Below, one piece after another: positions 27,727 to 36,375 of a stretch of 64,000 nt of DNA. Numbering within the stretch: position 1 is the stretch's first letter; each line of letters starts with the position of its first letter. Source of the DNA: an uncultured Lachnospiraceae bacterium. Lineage in GTDB: Bacteria; Bacillota; Clostridia; Lachnospirales; Lachnospiraceae. The notes beneath the pieces are model-generated. The model worked only from the letters and a program-made list of their open reading frames with translations. It was not told the origin of the DNA and made no database searches. Where the stretch lies: NCBI GenBank assembly GCA_947577185.1, contig CANPUE010000005.1, positions 86,928-150,927 on the forward strand, given 5' to 3'. The translations under genes were made by a program, and so were the position numbers.

Positions 27727-30477
27727 GTGATAAGATTTTGCGATAAAAAACAACCGGAAAGTAAAGAACTCAATCTTATTATTATAGCAGAAAAGCAGTA
27801 TATGAATGAAAGCCTCTGGAAGAACGGCAGGGCGTACTTTAGACCGGATCATATAGAAAGAACGATCACGTTACCGCTCTTGCCCCTTGTAGATGACGAC
27901 GGGAAGATACTCTGTTATGGCTGGCAGGACGATGAGGCAGACCGGGAACTGCGCATGTTAAAAGAGCTGGGAAGCAATAAGGAGGCGTTACAGTTTCGTG
28001 ATGTTTTTCCGGATGTAAAAGAGGTTCTTGTGAATGGATGCAATGAACTTGCCTGTTATTTTGTAAAGTATTTGGAGAACCAGCAAATTAAAGTATCCGT
28101 AACCGGTAAGTACTGGGAGTATTTTGGATACAAAAGTGTTGAGGAGACTGATTATGACGATGAAAAAATGATGATCCATGCAGAGCGGGTTTTGGAGAGA
28201 ACAGGAAGCCTGTACCAGCGGGTTATCAGAAGCGCCTCAGCCGAGTTTGAGTGCATTGACCTGATCTATGAGGAGAACGTAAAAAACGGGAAGATAAAAA
28301 ACCGGGAAGGGGGGGGCTATTGGCTGTTTGAGAAGCTGAAGGGAAAAGATGTATTTCTGGATGGAATCAGTGACGAAGAACAGGATGCGTATGATCTGCT
28401 CTATCGGCATGGTGTGGATATTGCCGGTTTTATATTCGGCGGAGAAGGCTGGAAGGGAGCAAAGTCATTTTTAGGGAAACAGATTGTCAGTGTCAGTCAG
28501 GTTATGAAATGCAAAGATAATGCAGTTGTAATCAACTGTAAGGACAGAAATAGCGCATTGGGGACAGAATCCGAAGAATATTATCATTATTATTGCGGAT
28601 ATGAAAGAAACGAACAGTATTTTATGCTCAAAGATTATTTTGAGATCCCCTGCAGTAATCTGATTCACATTTTAAAAGGTAAAACAGTGTTTCTTGCCGG
28701 CGAAGAAAGATTTTGCAAAATACTGGCGGATTATTTAGAGGAAACAGAGCAGGGTGACATTAAGGTGCAAAGCGGCGATCTGCCAATGTGCAGGGAAATG
28801 AAGGAGACTGACATTTTCTGTGCGGTGTATCCAGTTGACATTTCAGGCGCTTACAGTAAAAAGACAGAAAAATTCTGGGATGAGGTACTAAGTATCGGAA
28901 CGGTGCGGTTTACACGATATTTTTCAGATTCCAGGGTATTTGTGGAGATTGATCGGTGCCGAAGCAAAAATACGCAAAAATATGTGATACCGGGACTGAG
29001 GCCAAAGGGAATTCTTTTGGGCGCGGTTCCCGGATATTGCGGTTGTGTGTTTTTTAAAGGAATTATGGACGGACATCCCAATATTATAGCGCCTCCATAC
29101 AATTTTTGGGGAGACAATTTGTTTCTTTATTGTATTCGGCTGGCGGAGGAAAAACCGCAAAATATCGTGAATGTTTTAAAGCATATATTAGAGGAAGAAT
29201 ATGATCCGGATCGAATTGCGGCTATGTTTCCCGAATGGGATCTTTTTAAACGCGGGGCTGAGAAATGGCTTTTGAACAAAGAGAGCGTTACCTCACAGGA
29301 ATTATTCATAGTTTTTTGTGCATCCTATACGGAAATGATGACCGGGGAAATGCTTACAGATCTTTCTTCAAAAGTGGTGTATTGGGAACCACATGGCTTT
29401 TTCAGACACAAGTTTCGTTTTCTGGAGAAATGGCTGGGGAGTGCGGAGATAAACGGTCAGACAATGATTATACGCAGGGATAATATGACGTTTGGCGCCG
29501 CGGCTTACAATGGACTTTTGCACAGAGGAAAAGAGTTTGCCGGTCTTGAGGTATTGTCAATATTATCTCAGGAGTACTGGATCAACGCCTCCCAGGAGGA
29601 GACTCTGAGCTGTCATTGGCAGAAATTGATACTGCGTTTTGAGGACGTTAAGCTTCATCCTAAAGAGGAGTTATTAAAAGTCTGTGACAGGATGGACATC
29701 CCATGGTCGGATACCATGCAGTATACGACTTCTTATGGAAAATCAGATGCCTATGCGGGAAGAAGCCGTGATTTTACATTGAAACCTGTTTTTGACAGAC
29801 GAGAGAACGTTTTTTCTGCGTTTGATCAATTCAGAGTGGCAGTAATCAGTGCTCCCTATCAGAAAAAATACGGCTATTCTTATGTGGACTGCATGAAATT
29901 TTCACGAAGCAGATTGTGGGAAATGTTTCTGGATGAATTTCGCTTTCAGCAGGACATGCAGTTTGAGACACAGCAAAGCAGAGCGGCGTATGATATAAAA
30001 GGATATGCATCGCTCAGGAGTCAGTTGTGGACAGCAAGAAAACATGCCGTTTTAGACGATATCAAACCGGAGTTTGAATCTGTAAAGATAGACAGGCAAG
30101 AAATAAAGGGTAAGCAAAAAACTGTTAAAATGCCGGTCAGGACAGCGGCAGAAAAAAAGGAAGATCTGATAGAGCAGGTCAGGAGACAAAAGAAACTGGT
30201 TTTGTACGGTATTGGAAGAGACTGCGGCGGTTTATTGCAATATTTGAATGAAGCGGAACAGGACAGGCTTTTGTTCTGCGATAAGAAAGCGGAACAGGGT
30301 ACATGTACATATCGGGGAAAAAAAGTACTTTCCCCCCGTGAACTCTGTGAAGATTATAAAGACTATGGGATATTGATCACTTCGAGTATGTTCAGTACTT
30401 CAATTCGATGGGAACTGGAAGATATGGGCATTTGTCCGGACAGGATCATCTGTAATACAGTCTGTCTTTGGCGGTAG
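27727..30477 (+). CDS. large sulfotransferase-like protein with Rossmann-like domains
   Basis: 916 aa, GTG start 5 bases after AAGGGAGA and 12 bases after the kinase-methyltransferase stop. The middle region resembles a sulfotransferase fold: ILLGAVPGYCGCVFF then MDGHPNI near 430-450 takes the place of the PAPS-binding RSGT loop and the following HPxI, and LILRFEDVKLHPKEELLKVCDRMDIPW near 635-660 is the typical C-terminal sulfotransferase segment. The loop lacks the usual Arg-Ser-Gly-Thr. The last 95 residues are the Rossmann-like domain (LVLYGIGRDCGGLLQYL), and two weaker copies may lie at about 60-130 and 210-290. Possible group transferase using a 3'-phosphonucleotide donor; this is inference. 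Confidence 0.55.
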   Translation: MIRFCDKKQPESKELNLIIIAEKQYMNESLWKNGRAYFRPDHIERTITLPLLPLVDDDGKILCYGWQDDEADRELRMLKELGSNKEALQFRDVFPDVKEVLVNGCNELACYFVKYLENQQIKVSVTGKYWEYFGYKSVEETDYDDEKMMIHAERVLERTGSLYQRVIRSASAEFECIDLIYEENVKNGKIKNREGGGYWLFEKLKGKDVFLDGISDEEQDAYDLLYRHGVDIAGFIFGGEGWKGAKSFLGKQIVSVSQVMKCKDNAVVINCKDRNSALGTESEEYYHYYCGYERNEQYFMLKDYFEIPCSNLIHILKGKTVFLAGEERFCKILADYLEETEQGDIKVQSGDLPMCREMKETDIFCAVYPVDISGAYSKKTEKFWDEVLSIGTVRFTRYFSDSRVFVEIDRCRSKNTQKYVIPGLRPKGILLGAVPGYCGCVFFKGIMDGHPNIIAPPYNFWGDNLFLYCIRLAEEKPQNIVNVLKHILEEEYDPDRIAAMFPEWDLFKRGAEKWLLNKESVTSQELFIVFCASYTEMMTGEMLTDLSSKVVYWEPHGFFRHKFRFLEKWLGSAEINGQTMIIRRDNMTFGAAAYNGLLHRGKEFAGLEVLSILSQEYWINASQEETLSCHWQKLILRFEDVKLHPKEELLKVCDRMDIPWSDTMQYTTSYGKSDAYAGRSRDFTLKPVFDRRENVFSAFDQFRVAVISAPYQKKYGYSYVDCMKFSRSRLWEMFLDEFRFQQDMQFETQQSRAAYDIKGYASLRSQLWTARKHAVLDDIKPEFESVKIDRQEIKGKQKTVKMPVRTAAEKKEDLIEQVRRQKKLVLYGIGRDCGGLLQYLNEAEQDRLLFCDKKAEQGTCTYRGKKVLSPRELCEDYKDYGILITSSMFSTSIRWELEDMGICPDRIICNTVCLWR

Positions 30478-30519
30478 GAAGGTACTTGAGCAATTGAGAA
30501 GAGATTCCCGGAGATGAAA

Positions 30520-32820
30520 ATGAGCATGGAAAAGGAAGAAAAAATGGAAGCTGTGAAAAAAGCAGATAAGACAGATGGGCTGATACGGGAAATCCGTAAA
30601 GGACTATTACGCTGGTATGACTTCAAACAAGACGCCAGGGCACTGTATGTAGGAGAGGGACACGATCCATTGGCAGAGGAACTGACAGGACGGGGACTGC
30701 AGGTTGTCTGTGTGCCATTTGCAGAAACTTATGTCCGGGAATGGGCAGAGAAAAATCAGGATTCTTTTGACTATCTGGTTTCCATTGCAGATTTGGAACG
30801 CAGCGAGGAACCTGTACATATTCTCACCTGTTGGAAAAGCCTGCTCAAGAAGGATGGGCATATGTTGCTCGGCATGAATAACCGTTTGGGAATCCGATAT
30901 TTTTGCGGTGACAGAGATCCCTATACAGGGCGGAACATGGATGGCATAGAGAATTACAGAAAGGCTTATGTGACAAAAGCGGATCCTTTCAGGGGACGTA
31001 TGTATGATAGAGAAGCCCTGAGAACTATGGTAGCAGAGTCGGGAATCAGAACTTTTCAGTTTTACTCAGTTTTATCAGACTTACAAAATCCGATGCTGAT
31101 TTATGGAGAGAATTACCTGCCCAATGAGGACCTGGCCAATCGTGTTTTTCCGACTTATAATCACCCGGATACAGTATTCCTTGAGGAAGAGGCTTTATAT
31201 GATGAACTGAAGCAAAATGGCATGTTTCATCAGATGGCAAATGCCTATCTGATTGAATGTTCTATGGATGACCAGTTATCTGATGTGAATCACGTAACTG
31301 CTTCCGTGGAGCGGGGAAGGGAAGATGCGCTTTTGACTGTGATCCATCAGTCGGGAATCGTAGAGAAGCGGGCAGTTTATCCTGAAGGAGAAAAAAGAAT
31401 TTATGAGCTTGATGAGCATGGGAAAGACTTGCAGGCGCATGGTTTGAAGGTTGTAGAGGCGGAAGTTGTTGATGGGGTATACAGGATGCCTTATATGAAC
31501 GCCGAGTCGGGGCAGTTGTATTTAAAAAGGCTCTTCTTTTCAGATCAGGATAAATTTTTTGCAGAAATGGATCATTTTCGGGATTTGATTTTGCAGTCCT
31601 CGGATATTGAAAAAGCAGATGAGGGAGATGGAGAGGGCGCTATATTGCGTAAGGGGTATTTTGACTTAGTACCACTTAACAGTTTCCATCAGGACGGGGA
31701 ATTTATATTTTATGATCAGGAGTTTTGTCTGGAACATTATCCGGCCAATGTTCTTATCCTTAGAATGATTTCCAGTTTCTATCATGGAAATATTGAACTG
31801 CAAAAAGCAATTCCGATTCAAAATCTCTATATCAGGTATGGATTGCCGGAAAAGCCACTTCGCTGGTACCAGATGGAATGGGATTTTCTGGGAAAACTCC
31901 TTAACAGTATGGATTTGCGGCCGTACTATGAGAAATGCAGGCGAAATGCGGAAGTCGTCAATACGAACCGTCAACGTATGAATTATTCTCTGACAGAATA
32001 TCAGAGAATCTTTGACGATATATTTAAGGGACTGGGAGCGAGAAAATTAATCTTATTCGGTTCAGGGGCATTTGCCAGACAGTTTCTGCAGATGTATGGC
32101 AGACAATATCCGGTTTATGCAATTCTGGATAACAGAAACGATATGTGGGGGCGTGAGTTGGAAGGCATTCCGATCAAATCTCCGGATATATTACGGAAGA
32201 TGGATTCGGACGAATATAAGATATTAATCTGTATCAAAAATTATATGGCGGTCATGAAGCAGCTGATCGATATGGAGATCAAAAATTTCAGTATCTATGA
32301 CCCGGCAAAATCTTATGCACAGAAACAAAACATTGTCGTGTCTCATACAGGTGAAACCGAGAATTCGACGCCGTCTAAAAAGTACCAGACCGGTTATGTA
32401 GCGGGTGTTTTTGACATGTTTCATGCGGGACATTTGAATCTGCTGCGCAGAGCGAAAGCACAGTGTGAGTATCTGATTGTAGGAGTCATGCCGGATGAAA
32501 TGGTATTTAACAGGAAAAAAAGGTATCCGATCATTTCTGCGGAAGACCGAGCCGAGATTGTGGGCGCATGCCGGTATGTTGATCAGGCGGAAATACTGCC
32601 TTTGGCATATACAGGCATACGGGACGCTTATAAAATGTTTCAATTCGATTGTCAGTTTTCAGGATCAGACCATAATGATCATCCGTATTGGATTGCAGAT
32701 AAGGAATACCTGGAAAAGCAGGGAGCGGATCTGGTATTTTTTCCGTATACGGAGAGGGTGAGTTCGACGATGTTAAGAGAAACGCTTGCGAGGGGAAATG
32801 AAAATGAAACAGAAAAATGA
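30520..32820 (+). CDS. three-part fusion: degenerate methyltransferase-like region, Rossmann-like domain, TagD-like cytidylyltransferase
   Basis: About 766 aa; of the clustered in-frame ATGs (30514, 30520, 30526, 30544), 30520 has the best spacing to GGAG. Residues 15-490 align by eye with the methyltransferase gene at 9046 (WYDF, NRLGIRYFCG, DQEFCLEHYPANVLILR), but motif I is degraded to LYVGEGHDPL. Near 509 the Rossmann-like domain begins (LILFGSGAFARQFL ... LDNRNDMWGRELEGIPI). The last 140 residues are a glycerol-3-phosphate-cytidylyltransferase-like domain: GVFDMFHAGHLNLL with the HxGH motif near 634, and RVSSTMLRE at the end. It probably makes a CDP-activated alcohol for the TagF-like enzymes. 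Confidence 0.75.
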   Translation: MSMEKEEKMEAVKKADKTDGLIREIRKGLLRWYDFKQDARALYVGEGHDPLAEELTGRGLQVVCVPFAETYVREWAEKNQDSFDYLVSIADLERSEEPVHILTCWKSLLKKDGHMLLGMNNRLGIRYFCGDRDPYTGRNMDGIENYRKAYVTKADPFRGRMYDREALRTMVAESGIRTFQFYSVLSDLQNPMLIYGENYLPNEDLANRVFPTYNHPDTVFLEEEALYDELKQNGMFHQMANAYLIECSMDDQLSDVNHVTASVERGREDALLTVIHQSGIVEKRAVYPEGEKRIYELDEHGKDLQAHGLKVVEAEVVDGVYRMPYMNAESGQLYLKRLFFSDQDKFFAEMDHFRDLILQSSDIEKADEGDGEGAILRKGYFDLVPLNSFHQDGEFIFYDQEFCLEHYPANVLILRMISSFYHGNIELQKAIPIQNLYIRYGLPEKPLRWYQMEWDFLGKLLNSMDLRPYYEKCRRNAEVVNTNRQRMNYSLTEYQRIFDDIFKGLGARKLILFGSGAFARQFLQMYGRQYPVYAILDNRNDMWGRELEGIPIKSPDILRKMDSDEYKILICIKNYMAVMKQLIDMEIKNFSIYDPAKSYAQKQNIVVSHTGETENSTPSKKYQTGYVAGVFDMFHAGHLNLLRRAKAQCEYLIVGVMPDEMVFNRKKRYPIISAEDRAEIVGACRYVDQAEILPLAYTGIRDAYKMFQFDCQFSGSDHNDHPYWIADKEYLEKQGADLVFFPYTERVSSTMLRETLARGNENETEK

Positions 32821-34006
32821 GAGGCGGAAGGCAGAAGAAAGGCCGTTGGTTTCTGTGGTCGTTCCGGTATATAACGTGGCAGCATATCTGGAAGACTGTT
32901 TGGATAGTATTGTTGGTCAGGTTTATGAAAATTTAGAGATTATTCTGGTAGATGATGGTTCTAAAGATCAGTCCGGGCAAATATGTGATATTTATGCAGA
33001 GAAGGACTCCAGAATCAGGGTAGTCCATCAGCAGAATCAGGGTGTGGTCATTGCCAGGAAAAATGGGATTTTGCACGCAGCCGGGACATATATTTGTTTT
33101 ATTGATGCAGATGATAGAATCGATAACAGAATGGTAGAATTTTTTGTGAAAGAAATCGGAAGCTGTGACATAATTACGTCAGCATGCTTTCATGAGAAAA
33201 ATTCCGGAGAATATGTGATATACAAAGATGCCATGCCGGAGGGTATTTATGAGGCCGGAAGCAGCATGGATTATCTGCTGGACAATTTGATTATGTATCA
33301 GAATCGTTTAGATATGGGGATACAGCCGTATCTTTGTCTCAAAATGTTTAAATCAGAAATTGTGAAGGAAGCTGTCAAAGATGTTGATGAATCCATTGCT
33401 TATTCGGAGGACAGGGATCTTCTGTTTCGCTGTATTCTGGCATCCGATCGTATCCGTATCACACATGAAAGCTTTTATTATTATCGTTATCGGCCGGATT
33501 CCGTAATGCGCAAAGTCAATAAAAACTTTCTTCATGATTTGAATCGTTTGTATTTGTCACTAGAAAGGGCATTTGAGCAGCATGCGAGAAAGGAAAGCCT
33601 GAAGCATCAGATGCAGTTATTTATCACTTCGCGGTTGTATGATACGGCCCGGTTTATGGGATTTTCAGCAGATACGAAACTTGGCGGGTATGTATTACCC
33701 TTTTCGGAACTGGAGCATGGCAGTAAAGTAGTTTTGTATGGTGCGGGAAGTGTGGGACAGGCATATTATCGTCAGATATACAGGCAGAATATTCTGGAAA
33801 TGGTTGTTTGGGTTGACAGGGAATGGAAAAAGTATGCAAAGGATTTTTATCCGGTTCAGCCGCCTGAAGTTTTGGGGGAATATGAGTATACATACTTAAT
33901 CATAGCCGTCAGGAAAGAAGATTTGGCGGACAGGATACGAAAGGAACTGATCACACAGGGGATACCGCAGGAAAAAATATTGTGGAGGGTGCCGGCTATA
34001 TTATAG
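32804..34006 (+). CDS. GT2 glycosyltransferase with C-terminal Rossmann-like domain
   Basis: 400 aa from the ATG at 32804, 7 bases after AGGGGA, overlapping the end of the previous gene by 17 bases. Typical GT2: VSVVVPVYNVAAYLEDCL, ILVDDGSKDQSG near residue 49 and CFIDADDRID. The Rossmann-like domain starts near 309 (VVLYGAGSVGQAYYRQ ... WVDREWKKYAKDFYPV). Translational coupling to the cytidylyltransferase fusion suggests they work on the same structure. Confidence 0.85.
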   Translation: MKQKNERRKAEERPLVSVVVPVYNVAAYLEDCLDSIVGQVYENLEIILVDDGSKDQSGQICDIYAEKDSRIRVVHQQNQGVVIARKNGILHAAGTYICFIDADDRIDNRMVEFFVKEIGSCDIITSACFHEKNSGEYVIYKDAMPEGIYEAGSSMDYLLDNLIMYQNRLDMGIQPYLCLKMFKSEIVKEAVKDVDESIAYSEDRDLLFRCILASDRIRITHESFYYYRYRPDSVMRKVNKNFLHDLNRLYLSLERAFEQHARKESLKHQMQLFITSRLYDTARFMGFSADTKLGGYVLPFSELEHGSKVVLYGAGSVGQAYYRQIYRQNILEMVVWVDREWKKYAKDFYPVQPPEVLGEYEYTYLIIAVRKEDLADRIRKELITQGIPQEKILWRVPAIL

Positions 34007-34047
34007 GCGGGGCATCATAAAACAGGGAGCAGACGGAGGAATAAGTT

Positions 34048-35361
34048 TTGAATTTAATTTGTGCACAGCAGGGAATCGTTTCTTTGATGCATCCTGAGCA
34101 AGGAATCCGTGACTTGAAACAGGTGGGTTTTCAGGACATTTTATTGGACTTGTCGGCATGTATTCCACCGACAGAATTAGAGCACTATGTAATGAACAGT
34201 CAATCGTCTGATTTGGGAATGAATTTTGACACAGAAGAGCGAAGCTTACTGGACAGACAGAAAAGACGCAGACTGCTGCTTAAATATCCTGAGGATTTAT
34301 ATGCTTTTTTAGAACCCGTATTAGGCCGGTACGATAGAGCAGGAATAAAAACATCCATAGCGCGTGCGCCATACCTGCAGGGAACTGCGAAGAAGGACAG
34401 TACGCGACAGTTCATGGGACAGTTTGTATCAAAGTGTATTACCGCCTGCAGTCAGGCCGGGTGCTCAGGTGTGGTGGTCCGGCCTTTGGATCCCGGAACA
34501 GCGGATTGTGATATCTGGGAAGTTAACCGCCAATATTATTTGCATCTTGCAGAGGCGGCAAAAGGAACAGATATGCTTATTTTATTGGAAAATCTAAGTA
34601 GAGACAGGAACGGACATCTGGTAAGAGGGATTTGTTCGGACTCTGGACAGGCGGCATCCTGGGTGGATGAGCTGAACAGGGAAGCAGGTGAGGAACGCTT
34701 TGGTTTCTGCATGGATGTAGGAACCTGTAATGTCTGCGGCCAGAGCATGTATGATTTTATTCTCGCACTTGGAAGCAGACTGAAGGCTGTTGTTTTGCGT
34801 GATTGCGATGGAATCAGAGAAAATGCTTTATTGCCCTTTACCTGTGTGGACAGCGGACATGCACAGACAGATTGGCTGAATTTGATCAGAGGACTGCGGT
34901 CGGTTCATTTTGACGGTTCCGTCATTTTGAATTTTGTAGATACCCTGGAAGGGTTTTCCCCCATTCTTCGTCCGGAACTTCTTGGGCTTGCTAAAGCGGT
35001 GGGAAATTATTTTATATGGCAGACAGAACTTGAACGACTTATGCAGAAATATTCGTCAATCGTCCTATTTGGTGCAGGTAATATGTGCCGGAACTATATG
35101 ATGTGCTACGGAAACAAATATCCGCCTATATTTACCTGTGATAATAATCCTGCACGCTGGGGAACGGAGTTTTGCGGACTGACTGTAAAAAATCCTGAAA
35201 GTTTAAAATCGCTTCCGGAAGACTGCGTAATTTTTATCTGCAACATTTTTTATCGGGAGATCGAGACACAGATAAAGGATATGGGGATCAGCAATCCGAT
35301 AGAATTTTTTAATGATGAGTATTTGCCTGCTTTCCCGTTTGAAACAATGGAACGGGATTAA
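34048..35361 (+). CDS. xylose-isomerase-like TIM barrel (probable pseudoenzyme) with C-terminal Rossmann-like domain
   Basis: 437 aa with a TTG start 7 bases after GGAGGA. Residues 1-310 are a sugar-phosphate isomerase/epimerase (AP endonuclease 2) TIM barrel, a paralogue of the next gene. Three expected metal or catalytic positions are changed: FCMDVGTCN (about 220) lacks the His of DTGH, VLRDCDG (about 248) lacks the His of HIHDND, and ILNFVD (about 293) lacks the Glu of SFET; only LLENL keeps its Glu. Residues about 335-437 are the Rossmann-like domain (IVLFGAGNMCRNYMM ... CDNNPARWGTEFCG). It probably does not isomerise a sugar itself. Confidence 0.75.
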   Translation: MNLICAQQGIVSLMHPEQGIRDLKQVGFQDILLDLSACIPPTELEHYVMNSQSSDLGMNFDTEERSLLDRQKRRRLLLKYPEDLYAFLEPVLGRYDRAGIKTSIARAPYLQGTAKKDSTRQFMGQFVSKCITACSQAGCSGVVVRPLDPGTADCDIWEVNRQYYLHLAEAAKGTDMLILLENLSRDRNGHLVRGICSDSGQAASWVDELNREAGEERFGFCMDVGTCNVCGQSMYDFILALGSRLKAVVLRDCDGIRENALLPFTCVDSGHAQTDWLNLIRGLRSVHFDGSVILNFVDTLEGFSPILRPELLGLAKAVGNYFIWQTELERLMQKYSSIVLFGAGNMCRNYMMCYGNKYPPIFTCDNNPARWGTEFCGLTVKNPESLKSLPEDCVIFICNIFYREIETQIKDMGISNPIEFFNDEYLPAFPFETMERD

Positions 35362-35402
35362 AACAGTGAGCTGATTAGACAGACATGAGGGGGAGAGAAA
35401 AA

Positions 35403-36341
35403 ATGCTTCAGATAGGTGTACAAACCCAAAATGTGATAAGTGATCTACAACCGGATACAGGCTTTCAACTGCTTGCGCAAACAGGTTTTACCTGTGCAGA
35501 TTTTTCTCTGAACAGTTATTTGAGCAATAGCAGTATCTATCGTTCAGATATAAGTCATTTTTTTGACAGGACAGGACAGGAACTGGAAACTTTTTTTAAG
35601 CCGCATAAACTTGGTGCGGAGACTGCCGGCATTACGATCAGTCAGATGCACATGCCCTATCCTTTATATGTATCCAAAGGCAGTAGTGAATTAAATGATT
35701 ATCTGATTCACGAGGTGGCGCCTAAAAGCATGGTTGTATGTGATTTTTTGGGATGCCCGTATATTGTGGTTCACGGATTTAAATTGGCCCGCTTTTTGGG
35801 AACAGAGGAAAGCGAGTGGGCACAAACGGAAAAATTTATTGACTCTATAGCACCGATGGCAAAGGAAATGGGGATCACGGTATGTATCGAGAATCTGTAT
35901 GAGCGCTTTGGCAGGCATATTATCGAAGGACCGTGCTGTGATGCCAAAAAGGCGGCTGACCGCATTGACAGGATGAATGAAAAATATGGAGCCGAAGTCT
36001 TAGGATTTTGTTTTGACACAGGGCATGCAAACCTGGTCGGGATAGATTTTGAGGATTTTATCGTGACGCTTGGAAGCAGATTAAAGGTGCTGCACATTCA
36101 TGATAATGATGGCATAGGAGACTTACATCAGATTCCGTTTACGTTTACGAGAAACCGCGAGAATACGTCTTCTACGGATTGGGAGGGATTTGTCAGCGGA
36201 CTGAGAAAAATAAACTATAATGGCGTATTAAGTTTTGAGACGGCTCCGGTTCTTGCGTCATTTCCACAGGAGCTGAAACAGGGTGTACTGGAATTTCTTT
36301 CGCGTATTGGGCAATATTGGGGAGAAAAGATAGTGGAGTGA
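35403..36341 (+). CDS. sugar phosphate isomerase/epimerase (xylose-isomerase-like TIM barrel)
   Basis: 312 aa from the ATG at 35403, with GGGGGAGA upstream; the ATG at 35385 lies inside that binding site. The metal ligands expected for the family are all present: CIENLYE (Glu, about 163), CFDTGHAN (Asp and His, about 204-207), HIHDND (His, about 231) and SFETAP (Glu, about 279). It is the last gene of the + strand cluster and one of the few without the Rossmann-like domain. Likely isomerises or epimerises a sugar or keto intermediate. The minus-strand gene that follows converges on it after 34 bases. Confidence 0.8.
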   Translation: MLQIGVQTQNVISDLQPDTGFQLLAQTGFTCADFSLNSYLSNSSIYRSDISHFFDRTGQELETFFKPHKLGAETAGITISQMHMPYPLYVSKGSSELNDYLIHEVAPKSMVVCDFLGCPYIVVHGFKLARFLGTEESEWAQTEKFIDSIAPMAKEMGITVCIENLYERFGRHIIEGPCCDAKKAADRIDRMNEKYGAEVLGFCFDTGHANLVGIDFEDFIVTLGSRLKVLHIHDNDGIGDLHQIPFTFTRNRENTSSTDWEGFVSGLRKINYNGVLSFETAPVLASFPQELKQGVLEFLSRIGQYWGEKIVE

Positions 36342-36375
36342 TTTTTCTGACCTACAAAGGCAGCAGGGGGATATC

